A stretch of 64,000 nucleotides of DNA from Pedobacter schmidteae. GTDB taxonomy: Bacteria; Bacteroidota; Bacteroidia; Sphingobacteriales; Sphingobacteriaceae. The notes below the pieces were generated by a model. That model made no database searches and was not told the origin of the DNA. It saw only the letters and a program-made list of their open reading frames with translations. The stretch is taken from NCBI RefSeq assembly GCF_900564155.1, contig NZ_LS999839.1:2477097-2541096 (forward strand). Direction: 5' to 3'. Within the stretch, counting starts at the first letter, position 1, and the number at the start of each line of letters is the position of its first letter. The position numbers and the translations under genes are program-made. Positions 27,087 through 35,558 of the stretch are shown in pieces.

Positions 27087-29384
27087 ATGAATACTGGATA
27101 TTATATCCATAAGGGGCACTTTGTGCTCCTTATGCTAAGCCTTTTCGTTTTTATTTTGGCAGGCTGCCAGAAATTTGTAACTGAAATACCTACCGCAAAC
27201 ACGAAGCGCGCCGATCAGCTTATGCTGTCTGGCAGTCTTGATGAAGGCATGCCGATTGGCATTTACATTGCGCCGCCATTTGAGTTTACCACAAACCTGC
27301 AATATGGGGCAATTAGTGAAGCAAACGTCGATGTGATACAGGATATTGCCGGCTGGATATCGCCGGTTGACAAGCTGACGATACTGGATATGGCCAATAG
27401 CCATGGTTTAAAGATGGTTGTTGCCGACAACAGGATCAACGGGAGCAATGCCGATATTACGGCTATGGTAAATACCTACGTCAATCATCCGGCACTTTCG
27501 GGCTATTACGTTAAGGATGAACCCACGGTTAGCCAGCTTCAGGATGCGGCAAACCGCTACCAAAAGTTGCTGACGCTGGACAATAACCATGATCCGCATG
27601 TGAACCTGTTTCCAAGTTATGCTACAGGGGCCCTGGGCAGTATCAATTACGAACTGGATTATGTTGAAAACTGGATACAGAAGGTAGTGGCAGCAAACCT
27701 AAGGTATCTGGCCATGGACAATTACCCTTTTCTATCCAACGGAACGTTCAGAGAGGTGCCTTATTTTCACGATCTGGATGTCATCAGGCGTGTAGGCTTA
27801 AAATATAATATCAAAACTTCCGGCTATTTGCAATCTATAGGTAATTCAACTGATTTGCGAAGGCCAAATGCAAATGAGCTGAGGTATAGTGCCTACTCGC
27901 ACCTTGCTTACGGAATAAAAAAGCCGGTATGGTTTAGTTATTGGACACCAACGGGCGGTGCCGAGACCTTTACCAATGGAATTATAGATGCCGCCGGCAA
28001 TAAGACCGATCTGTACATTCCTTTTAAAGCTTTAAATTTTGAAATGAAACAGCTGGGCAAAACCCTGGTCAAGCTGAATGCCAACGCCGTTTACCACACC
28101 GGAACAACCATTCCGACAGGAACAATCAGGCCCGCTGCAAATTTTGTATGGCAGGCCCAAAATGCCGCCCAGTCGATGATTATCACCCAGTTTATTGATC
28201 CTGTTGCCGGTAAGGAATATATTATGGTGGTCAACAAATCTTTTACGGCTAGCAATACCTTTAGCTTTACTTTGGCAAATCAGGTTTCCAATGTGAAGGT
28301 CATTTCTAAAGTTACCGGACTGGAAGATGCCACAAACTTTGTGCTGGCCAATCATTCCTTGTCCGATACTTTCCTGCCAGGCGAAGGAAAACTGTATGTG
28401 CTGGAAAAAGCAACTTATAGCACAACGGTGAGCACTTTTGCCGGTTCCGGGCTTGCGGGTTTTGCCAACGGGCAGGGTACGGCTGCTCAGTTTAACTTTG
28501 TAACCAATGCGGGAATAACTACAGATAGCAATGGCAATGTGTATGTGGCCGATATCAATAACCATTGCATCAGGAAGATTACCCCGGCAGGCCTGGTAAG
28601 CACATTTGCTGGTAATCCAGGTGTTGCCGGAAATACAAATGGTGTTGGAACAGCCGCCTTATTTGATCATCCTTCAGCGTTGGTGTCAGATGCGAATAAC
28701 AATATTTATGTTGCCGATACCTGGAACTGGGCGCTTCGTAAAATCACACCTACAGGAACGGTAACCACCATACTGGGCTGGATTATACCTTTCCCTCAGG
28801 GCATTACCCTGGATAAAAATACCGGTAAATTTTACCTGGTAAGTGCTTTGCCTTCTGCCAGTAACAATAAACTTTATGAAGTAAGCCCGGCTGGAGCAAT
28901 GACTACCAGGACGTTGAGTGTGCCGGTCATATCCGGAGGAATTGCGATGGATAGTCAGGGGAACCTTGTTATTGCCGACAATGGCAGTTCAAATGTATAC
29001 AGGGTAAACACCAGCAATTGGGCTGTTACGCAAGTTGCAGGTCTTGCCGGAACTACCGGACAAACGGATGGTGTTGGGTCTAATGCCCGGTTTGAACATC
29101 CCTGGGGGATTGCCGTTGATGCCAGCGATAATATTTATGTCGCAGGCTGCGGCCATTTATTTGATGCGCCGACCATAGCTGCGGATGCTTCAAATATAAG
29201 AAGGATTGAATCTGGAACTAACAAAGTAACCACCATCGCTGGCGGTGCCTTGCAAGGTTATTTAGACGGATCAGGAACGGTTGCGAAATTTACCGTGCCT
29301 ACCGGAATTGCTATAGCTCCCGGTGGTACCATGTATGTTGTGGATAAAGCAAACCACCGCATCAGAAAAATGGTATCACCTTAA
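27087..29384 (+). CDS. Lipoprotein fusing a TIM-barrel-like hydrolase domain to an NHL propeller
   Basis: A 765-residue two-part protein with a lipoprotein signal (LFVFILAGCQK). Residues about 55-440 match, along their whole length and closely, the complete protein encoded at 29485; residues about 441-765 match the NHL propeller of the protein encoded at 25718. The first part has features of TIM-barrel glycosidases: GYYVKDEP (about 143-150), a likely acid/base site, HVNLFPSYATGA, and YLAMDNYPF (about 209-217). I cannot assign a GH family. The gene order TIG-NHL, barrel-NHL, barrel shows domain shuffling inside one operon. Function is probably binding plus cleavage of the locus substrate at the cell surface; this is inference. 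Confidence 0.82.
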   Translation: MNTGYYIHKGHFVLLMLSLFVFILAGCQKFVTEIPTANTKRADQLMLSGSLDEGMPIGIYIAPPFEFTTNLQYGAISEANVDVIQDIAGWISPVDKLTILDMANSHGLKMVVADNRINGSNADITAMVNTYVNHPALSGYYVKDEPTVSQLQDAANRYQKLLTLDNNHDPHVNLFPSYATGALGSINYELDYVENWIQKVVAANLRYLAMDNYPFLSNGTFREVPYFHDLDVIRRVGLKYNIKTSGYLQSIGNSTDLRRPNANELRYSAYSHLAYGIKKPVWFSYWTPTGGAETFTNGIIDAAGNKTDLYIPFKALNFEMKQLGKTLVKLNANAVYHTGTTIPTGTIRPAANFVWQAQNAAQSMIITQFIDPVAGKEYIMVVNKSFTASNTFSFTLANQVSNVKVISKVTGLEDATNFVLANHSLSDTFLPGEGKLYVLEKATYSTTVSTFAGSGLAGFANGQGTAAQFNFVTNAGITTDSNGNVYVADINNHCIRKITPAGLVSTFAGNPGVAGNTNGVGTAALFDHPSALVSDANNNIYVADTWNWALRKITPTGTVTTILGWIIPFPQGITLDKNTGKFYLVSALPSASNNKLYEVSPAGAMTTRTLSVPVISGGIAMDSQGNLVIADNGSSNVYRVNTSNWAVTQVAGLAGTTGQTDGVGSNARFEHPWGIAVDASDNIYVAGCGHLFDAPTIAADASNIRRIESGTNKVTTIAGGALQGYLDGSGTVAKFTVPTGIAIAPGGTMYVVDKANHRIRKMVSP

Positions 29385-29391
29385 AATTAGA

Positions 29392-29450
29392 AGTTGTATG
29401 ATAACACGTTTGTCCTCCTGAATTTATTTGAGGGGGACAAACATACAACT
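29392..29450. repeat. Long imperfect hairpin between the two barrel-domain genes
   Basis: Outer arms AGTTGTATG (29392-29400) and CATACAACT (29442-29450) pair perfectly; inner arms of 11 bases (29409-29419 and 29431-29441) pair with one G:U; eight bases bulge on the left side. It sits 8 bases after the stop codon of the barrel-NHL gene. No T-run follows, so it may be an mRNA-stability or attenuation element that sets the level of the downstream genes. Confidence 0.55.
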
Positions 29451-29484
29451 CAGAACACATCACTAAAGATTAAACATCACACAA

Positions 29485-30786
29485 ATGAACAGATCAACTA
29501 AAATATTTTTAATGTGTGCTTTTATGCTTGTACTTACAGGTTCTTATAGCTGCAGCAAGGCACAAACCGAAAAAGTAAAGACCGATCCGGTTAAGCCGCC
29601 GGTTGCAGAAATAAAAGAAGAAATGATGATCGGGATTTATGTATCGCCAGGAATTGGTTACATCACCGATCACCATTTTAAGAACATCAGGGAAGCAAAT
29701 GTTGACCTTATACAGGATATCTCTTTAAGCTACTCACAAGCGAATAAACTGGCGATGCTAAACATGGCGGCTGCAAACCAACTGAAAATGTTTGTTGCCG
29801 ATCAAAGGGTTGATGGTACGGATGCAGAGATAGCAGCGATGGTGAACGCTTACAAAAACCATACGGCAACAGCAGGATACTACATTAAAGATGAACCCAG
29901 GGTTCCTGATTTGCAGGACGCTGCCACCAGGTATAAAAAACTGATTAACCTGGACCCTGAGAAAGTGCCACATGTTAACCTTTTCCCAAGTTATGCAACG
30001 GGTGCCTTAGCAAATGTGGAGTATGAAACGGAATATATAGAGAAATGGATAGAGCTGGTAGGTGCTGTTAATCTGAAATACCTTTCATTTGACAATTATC
30101 CTTTCATGAAGGATGGAACTTTAAGGGAGGCTCCTTATTATAAAGACCTTGATATCATTAGAAGAATAGGGTTAAAATACAAGATCAAGACTTCAGCTTA
30201 TTTGCAGTCTATAGGGAGTTCAATAGGTTTGAGGAGGCCTAATGCCGATGAACTTAGGTACAGCGCTTTTACGAACCTGGCTTATGGTATTAAATTGCCG
30301 GTATGGTTTACTTACTGGACCCCAATAGGTTCAACTGAACAATTTACTGAAGCAATAGTAGATGCTCAGGGCAACAAGACTGATCTTTACGCCCCATTTA
30401 CAGTGATTAACGCTGAAATGAAACAAATCGGGAAAACGTTGATGAAACTGGATGCTATAGCTGTTTACCATGCCGGTGTTAGCATTCCTTCCGGTACCAA
30501 AAGAACACCTTCAGGTTTTGTATGGAAGGCAGAAAATGAAAATGACGCGATGCTGATTACTCATTTTGTTAATCCCGCAGATAGTAGAATTTATATCATG
30601 GTAGTGAATAAATCTTTAACGGAAAATAAGGTGTTTACATTTAATACTGATACTGCTGTTAAGAATGTTAAGGAGGTTTCTAAAACTGACGGGCTGGAGA
30701 AGGTTATTGATTTCAAAACTGCCGATCATAAATTAACAGATAGCTTTTTACCAGGCGAGGGTAAGCTGTATGCCCTATACAAATAA
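29485..30786 (+). CDS. TIM-barrel-like putative glycosidase lipoprotein (single-domain paralogue)
   Basis: A 433-residue lipoprotein (signal ending GSYSCSKA) consisting only of the barrel-like domain found as the N-terminal half of the preceding protein. Shared landmarks include GYYIKDEP (about 130-137), HVNLFPSYATGAL, YLSFDNYPF and PVWFTYWTP. The Glu of the KDEP motif is the natural candidate for a catalytic acid, and the Asp of FDNYPF may assist, as in many retaining-type barrel enzymes; both are inferences. A beta-sandwich-like tail (about 340-433) ends with FLPGEGKLYALYK. It probably arose by tandem duplication with or without loss of the propeller. Confidence 0.78.
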   Translation: MNRSTKIFLMCAFMLVLTGSYSCSKAQTEKVKTDPVKPPVAEIKEEMMIGIYVSPGIGYITDHHFKNIREANVDLIQDISLSYSQANKLAMLNMAAANQLKMFVADQRVDGTDAEIAAMVNAYKNHTATAGYYIKDEPRVPDLQDAATRYKKLINLDPEKVPHVNLFPSYATGALANVEYETEYIEKWIELVGAVNLKYLSFDNYPFMKDGTLREAPYYKDLDIIRRIGLKYKIKTSAYLQSIGSSIGLRRPNADELRYSAFTNLAYGIKLPVWFTYWTPIGSTEQFTEAIVDAQGNKTDLYAPFTVINAEMKQIGKTLMKLDAIAVYHAGVSIPSGTKRTPSGFVWKAENENDAMLITHFVNPADSRIYIMVVNKSLTENKVFTFNTDTAVKNVKEVSKTDGLEKVIDFKTADHKLTDSFLPGEGKLYALYK

Positions 30787-30819
30787 CAATTCCTGCTTTC
30801 CATATAATCTGTTCAACTT

Positions 30820-32688
30820 ATGAATACACTAAAGATATTATTTGTAGCTGTTTTTATTTTTATAAACAGTGCTGTAGAAGCTCAGCTACAGTCACAACAA
30901 TTTTCAATTATTCCGGAACCGGAATTTGTAAAAGTAATGCAGGGAAACTTCAAACTCAATAGCACTACCATTATCTTATATGATGATCGGAATGCTCAGC
31001 TGAAGTTTATTGCGGATCAGCTTTCTGAAAAATTAAAAGCTTACACAGGCAATAAGTTGCCAGTTAGAAAGTTAACTGCTGACGGTGGCAAAAATCAAAT
31101 TGTCTTTGAGCTTTCGGATAAAATACAGGGCATTGGTGTTGAGGGGTATACTATGAACATTAATTCCGGGAGTATTGTTATTACAGCAAAGCAGCCGCAG
31201 GGATGCTTCTATGGTATGCAAACTTTAATGCAGTTGTTACCTTTAGATCCAAAAGAAGATGCAAATATTCCGGCTCTTCAGATTCAAGATCAGCCCCGTT
31301 TTAGCTGGAGAGGCTCTATGCTCGATGTGTCAAGGCATTTTTTTACGGTGGAACAAGTGAAGCAATACATAGATTTCCTGGCTGCTTATAAGCTCAATAC
31401 TTTCCACTGGCATTTAACGGATAATCAGGGCTGGCGGATTGAAATAAAGAAATATCCATTGCTGACATCAATAGGTGCATGGCGGAAAAGATCGCTGATC
31501 GGGCATTTTGAGGAACAGTCGGAGCGTTTTGATGCAGAGCCTCATGGTGGGTTTTATACGCAGGAAGAGATTAAGGATATTGTTGCTTATGCACAACGAA
31601 AGTATGTTACGGTTGTTCCGGAAATAGACCTTCCAGGGCATTGTACTTCTGCGCTTGCAGGCTATCCGGAATTGGGGTGTGGTGAAAACCCGGGACCTTT
31701 TGAGGTGAAAGACAAGTGGGGCGTATTTGACGATGTGTACTGTGCCGGAAAAGAAAACACTTTTAAATTTCTGGAAGATGTGTTTACAGAAGTGGCTGCA
31801 CTTTTCCCTGGAAAGGTGATTCATATTGGTGGAGACGAATGTCGCAAAACGAACTGGAAAAGTTGTACATATTGTCAGGCACGTAGGAAAAAGGAGGGAC
31901 TGAAGGATGAACATGAATTGCAGGGCTATTTTGTCAACCGCATTGCTCAGGTACTTAAAGCTAAAAATAAACGGATAATTGGCTGGGATGAGATTCTGGA
32001 AGGGGACCAGCTTAGGCCAGATGCACTTGTCATGTCATGGAGAGGTACAACAGGCGGGGTTACAGCAGCTAGAAAACATCACGATGTGGTGATGACTCCG
32101 ACTACTTATCTGTACCTGGATTATTATCAGGGAGCGCCTTACCTGGAACCGCTTACTATTGATGGCTTTAATACCCTGGAACGTGTTTATAATTATGAGC
32201 CTATTCCTTCAGCATTAAATGCTGAAGAAGTAAAATATATAAAGGGTGTTCAGGGTAACATCTGGACAGAGTTTATCCCGGATTTTAAGCATTTACAATA
32301 CATGGCATTTCCACGTTTGTCGGCCCTGGCCGAGGTGGCCTGGTCTGCTCCGGAAAAAAAGAACTGGGAAAAGTTTAAATTAAAAATGGAAACGGAGTAT
32401 AACCGTTACGAGGCCCAGGGAATAAACTATTCAAAAAGTGCCTATCAGGTAAGTTTTGAAATGGTTAATGGAGCAAGGACACAAAAGGCGCAGATGGTGT
32501 TGAAAACACAAAGTTATAATCCTGATATTTATTATACACTGGATGGAACCGAACCTAACCAAAAGTCTAATAAATATGTCGGCCCCTTTAACGTGAATCC
32601 CAATGTGAAAATTAAGGCTGCGGCTTTCAAAAATGGTGTGCAGATGGGGCAGACTACTGATTACGAGATAACAAAGCAGGACAGGTAA
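30820..32688 (+). CDS. GH20 beta-N-acetylhexosaminidase
   Basis: Releases terminal beta-linked GlcNAc or GalNAc by substrate-assisted catalysis. The 622-residue protein has a signal peptide (ending SAVEA), the GH20b N-terminal domain (about 22-145), the catalytic barrel (about 150-495; HWHLTDNQGWRIEI, VIPEIDLPGH-type segment, and the catalytic Asp339-Glu340 pair in HIGGDEC) and a C-terminal chitobiase-like domain (about 530-610, YYTLDGTEPNQKSNKYVG). Its presence with two rhamnosidases implies a substrate containing amino sugar and rhamnose. It begins 34 bases after the barrel gene. Confidence 0.95.
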   Translation: MNTLKILFVAVFIFINSAVEAQLQSQQFSIIPEPEFVKVMQGNFKLNSTTIILYDDRNAQLKFIADQLSEKLKAYTGNKLPVRKLTADGGKNQIVFELSDKIQGIGVEGYTMNINSGSIVITAKQPQGCFYGMQTLMQLLPLDPKEDANIPALQIQDQPRFSWRGSMLDVSRHFFTVEQVKQYIDFLAAYKLNTFHWHLTDNQGWRIEIKKYPLLTSIGAWRKRSLIGHFEEQSERFDAEPHGGFYTQEEIKDIVAYAQRKYVTVVPEIDLPGHCTSALAGYPELGCGENPGPFEVKDKWGVFDDVYCAGKENTFKFLEDVFTEVAALFPGKVIHIGGDECRKTNWKSCTYCQARRKKEGLKDEHELQGYFVNRIAQVLKAKNKRIIGWDEILEGDQLRPDALVMSWRGTTGGVTAARKHHDVVMTPTTYLYLDYYQGAPYLEPLTIDGFNTLERVYNYEPIPSALNAEEVKYIKGVQGNIWTEFIPDFKHLQYMAFPRLSALAEVAWSAPEKKNWEKFKLKMETEYNRYEAQGINYSKSAYQVSFEMVNGARTQKAQMVLKTQSYNPDIYYTLDGTEPNQKSNKYVGPFNVNPNVKIKAAAFKNGVQMGQTTDYEITKQDR

Positions 32689-32777
32689 GGACGGTCGTTA
32701 AAAATAATATGAATACTTTTAAATAATCACCACTATTAATAGTGTGTGCTAACCACAACTGAAACCAAATATATCGA

Positions 32778-35558
32778 ATGACAATCCACAAATATTTAAT
32801 AGTGGCTGTGCTTTTATTGTTTGCAGTAAATGTATTTGCGATTACTGAACCGATAAATTTAAGCTGCAATCAGAGAAATAGTCCGCTTGGTATCGAAACA
32901 ACTAAGCCTGAATTCAGTTGGAACATTAGTTCTGGCCAACAATCATTTGTACAAAGCGCCTGGCAGGTGCAGGTTTTTAGTAGCCTTAACTACGCTAAGT
33001 TGGGTAAGGCCGATCTTTGGGATTCACAAAAAATGAATGCTGACGCTGCCATGTCAACCGTTTACGGAGGAAAAGGGCTTTCCTCGGGCAAACGTTACTA
33101 TTGGCGGGTTAGAGTCTGGTCATCAGACGGAAAAATTTCTGAATGGAGTAGACCGGCTATATTTTCTACGGGCGTTTTACAAGCTAAAGAATGGGACAAA
33201 AGTAGGTGGATAGCGTATCAGGTGTTGGAAGATTCCATGAAAGTTGTTCCAGGATTACATGGCAACGGCGGCTCATTGGGGAAAAAAGCTGTACAGCGTG
33301 CTGTTGTACCTTATTTTAGAAAAGCTTTTGATATCAAAAAGCCAATAGCCGAGGCTTATGTATTTGTTTCGGGGCTGGGGCATTATGAGTTGCAGTTGAA
33401 CGGAAAGAAAGTAGGTGATGATTTTCTGGCACCTGGATGGACCAATTATTCAAAAACAAATCTTTACAGTACTTATGATGTAACGACTTCATTGGTTACT
33501 GGTAAAAATGCACTGGGAGCCATTGTTGGTCCGGGTTTTATGTATATAAACCGTGAGCGCTATCGCAAAATGGCAAGGGCTGAAGCCTTTCCTATGCTAA
33601 GATTAAAATTAATGATCCGCTATAAAGACGGTAGTACCGCGGAAATAGTTACGGATGGCAGCTGGAAAACGAGTCCTTCACCAATAGTTTACAGCAGCAT
33701 CTATGGAGGTGAAGATTATGATGCCCGTAAGGAACAAACTGGTTGGGATGAAGCTGGGTTTAATGACGAACGCTGGAAAAAAGCCATTTTGCTTGACGGA
33801 CCAGGGGGTAAAATGAAAACGGAGTTCAGTTATCCTTTAAAGGTAATGCAAACTTTTGAGCAGCAAACCATCAGAAAGATAACGGATAGTAGCTATTTGT
33901 ACGACTTTGGCCAGAATGCATCTGGAATTGTTCGTTTAAAAGTTAAGGGGAAGAAAGGAGATCGGATACGCATTATTCCCGCGGAAATTTTAGATGATCA
34001 GGGAATGGTAGATCAACGAGCTTCAGGCAGTCCTTATTATTTTGATTATACGCTTAGAGGTGATGCCGAAGAAATCTGGGAACCTCGTTTTAGTTATTAC
34101 GGATTTAGGTATGCTTTGGTAGAAGGCGGTGTTCCGGTCGGACAACCTGCAATATCAGTAAGACCGGCAGTGCAAAGACTCCAATTGCTGCATACGCGCA
34201 ACAGTGTGCAGGAGATCGGTACATTTAGCTGTTCGAATACCCTGTTTAATCAAACTTTTAAACTGATTAACTGGGCGATGAAGAGTAACATGAGTCATGT
34301 AAGTACAGATTGTCCCCATAGGGAGAAATTGGGTTGGCTGGAGCAAACGCATCTTGTAGGGGGATCATTGAAATATAATTATGACATTCAGCTCTTCTAT
34401 AATAAAATTATAGATGATATGATGGAATCGCAGCTTTCTTCTGGTTTGGTACCTGACATTGTTCCTGAATATGTTGTATTTGAGGATGGTTTCAGGGATT
34501 CTCCGGAATGGGGAAGTGCTGCTGTTATTATACCCTGGTATTTGTATCAATGGTATGGCGACAAAAAGTCAATTGAAAAGGCTTATCCTATGATGAAGCG
34601 TTATATCAGTTACCTGGAAAGTAAGGCGGATGCACATATTCTGTCACATGGTTTGGGTGATTGGTTTGATCTTGGCCCTAAAAGTCCGGGCGAATCACAG
34701 CTTACCCCTAAGGCTTTAACAGCTACCGCTACTTTTTACTATGACGCAGTTTTGCTGGAGAAAGCCGCTGGAGTTCTTGGGAAAACTGAGGATGCAAAAG
34801 GGTATCAGAAACTAGCGCAACAGATTAAAACAGCGTTCAACAAGAAGTTTTTCGTGCCTGAGACTGCGATTTATTCAACAGGAAGTCAGACTGCTTATGC
34901 TATGGCGATTTACATGGGATTGGTAGATGAGCCGTTTAAGGAAAAGGTTTTCGCCAATCTGAAGGAATCTATACAGGCTAGCGGTTATGCACTTACGGCC
35001 GGCGACATTGGCTATAGATACCTTATCAGGGTATTGGAAGACGGAGGTGCATCGCAATTGTTATATCAAATGAATAACAGAGATGATGTGCCGGGGTATG
35101 GTTATCAGATTCGTAATGGCGCAACCGCCTTAACAGAATCCTGGCCAGCTTTAAAAAATGTTTCCAATAACCACATGATGCTGGGACACCTGATGGAATG
35201 GTTTTACAGTGGACTGGCCGGAATAAAACAGCAGGCAGATGATAAGGGTTTTAGTGAAATTTTAATTGAACCTCAATTTGTGGAAGGGATTGATTGGGTA
35301 AAAGCAAGTTATAAAGCCATTACTGGTGATATAGCGGTTGACTGGAAAAAGGAGCAGGGTAAATTGGCATTGCAGGTTAAGATACCTGCAAATACAGAAG
35401 CATTAGTTGTTTTGCCAGTTAGTGACGCAAATCTCCTGACTTTAGATCAAAAAACGCTAAGTCAGCATAAAGCTGTTAAAAGACAATATATGGAAAATGG
35501 CAAACTGAAAATTGTATTGGGTTCTGGATCATATCTATTGAGCTGGGTGAATAATTAA
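32778..35558 (+). CDS. GH78 alpha-L-rhamnosidase (first of two)
   Basis: Inverting exo-enzyme removing alpha-L-rhamnose. The 926-residue protein has a signal peptide (LLFAVNVFA), an N-terminal Ig-like domain (about 20-130), the Bac_rhamnosid_N domain (about 185-330), the alpha/alpha-barrel catalytic domain containing STDCPHREKLGW (Asp near residue 511) and the acid/base-bearing region around residues 575-600 (YVVFEDGFRDSPEWGSA), and a C-terminal beta domain. The stop codon overlaps the start of the next GH78 gene by one base. It is only moderately like its neighbour, so the two may cut different linkages. Confidence 0.95.
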   Translation: MTIHKYLIVAVLLLFAVNVFAITEPINLSCNQRNSPLGIETTKPEFSWNISSGQQSFVQSAWQVQVFSSLNYAKLGKADLWDSQKMNADAAMSTVYGGKGLSSGKRYYWRVRVWSSDGKISEWSRPAIFSTGVLQAKEWDKSRWIAYQVLEDSMKVVPGLHGNGGSLGKKAVQRAVVPYFRKAFDIKKPIAEAYVFVSGLGHYELQLNGKKVGDDFLAPGWTNYSKTNLYSTYDVTTSLVTGKNALGAIVGPGFMYINRERYRKMARAEAFPMLRLKLMIRYKDGSTAEIVTDGSWKTSPSPIVYSSIYGGEDYDARKEQTGWDEAGFNDERWKKAILLDGPGGKMKTEFSYPLKVMQTFEQQTIRKITDSSYLYDFGQNASGIVRLKVKGKKGDRIRIIPAEILDDQGMVDQRASGSPYYFDYTLRGDAEEIWEPRFSYYGFRYALVEGGVPVGQPAISVRPAVQRLQLLHTRNSVQEIGTFSCSNTLFNQTFKLINWAMKSNMSHVSTDCPHREKLGWLEQTHLVGGSLKYNYDIQLFYNKIIDDMMESQLSSGLVPDIVPEYVVFEDGFRDSPEWGSAAVIIPWYLYQWYGDKKSIEKAYPMMKRYISYLESKADAHILSHGLGDWFDLGPKSPGESQLTPKALTATATFYYDAVLLEKAAGVLGKTEDAKGYQKLAQQIKTAFNKKFFVPETAIYSTGSQTAYAMAIYMGLVDEPFKEKVFANLKESIQASGYALTAGDIGYRYLIRVLEDGGASQLLYQMNNRDDVPGYGYQIRNGATALTESWPALKNVSNNHMMLGHLMEWFYSGLAGIKQQADDKGFSEILIEPQFVEGIDWVKASYKAITGDIAVDWKKEQGKLALQVKIPANTEALVVLPVSDANLLTLDQKTLSQHKAVKRQYMENGKLKIVLGSGSYLLSWVNN

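Noticed and set aside
28032..28565. 177-codon antisense frame across the barrel-NHL junction
   Set aside because: Opposite a clearly homologous protein; composition is that of a shadow frame.
32731..32744. Palindrome CACTATTAATAGTG before the first rhamnosidase gene
   Set aside because: Short, A+T-rich and without further support; likely chance.
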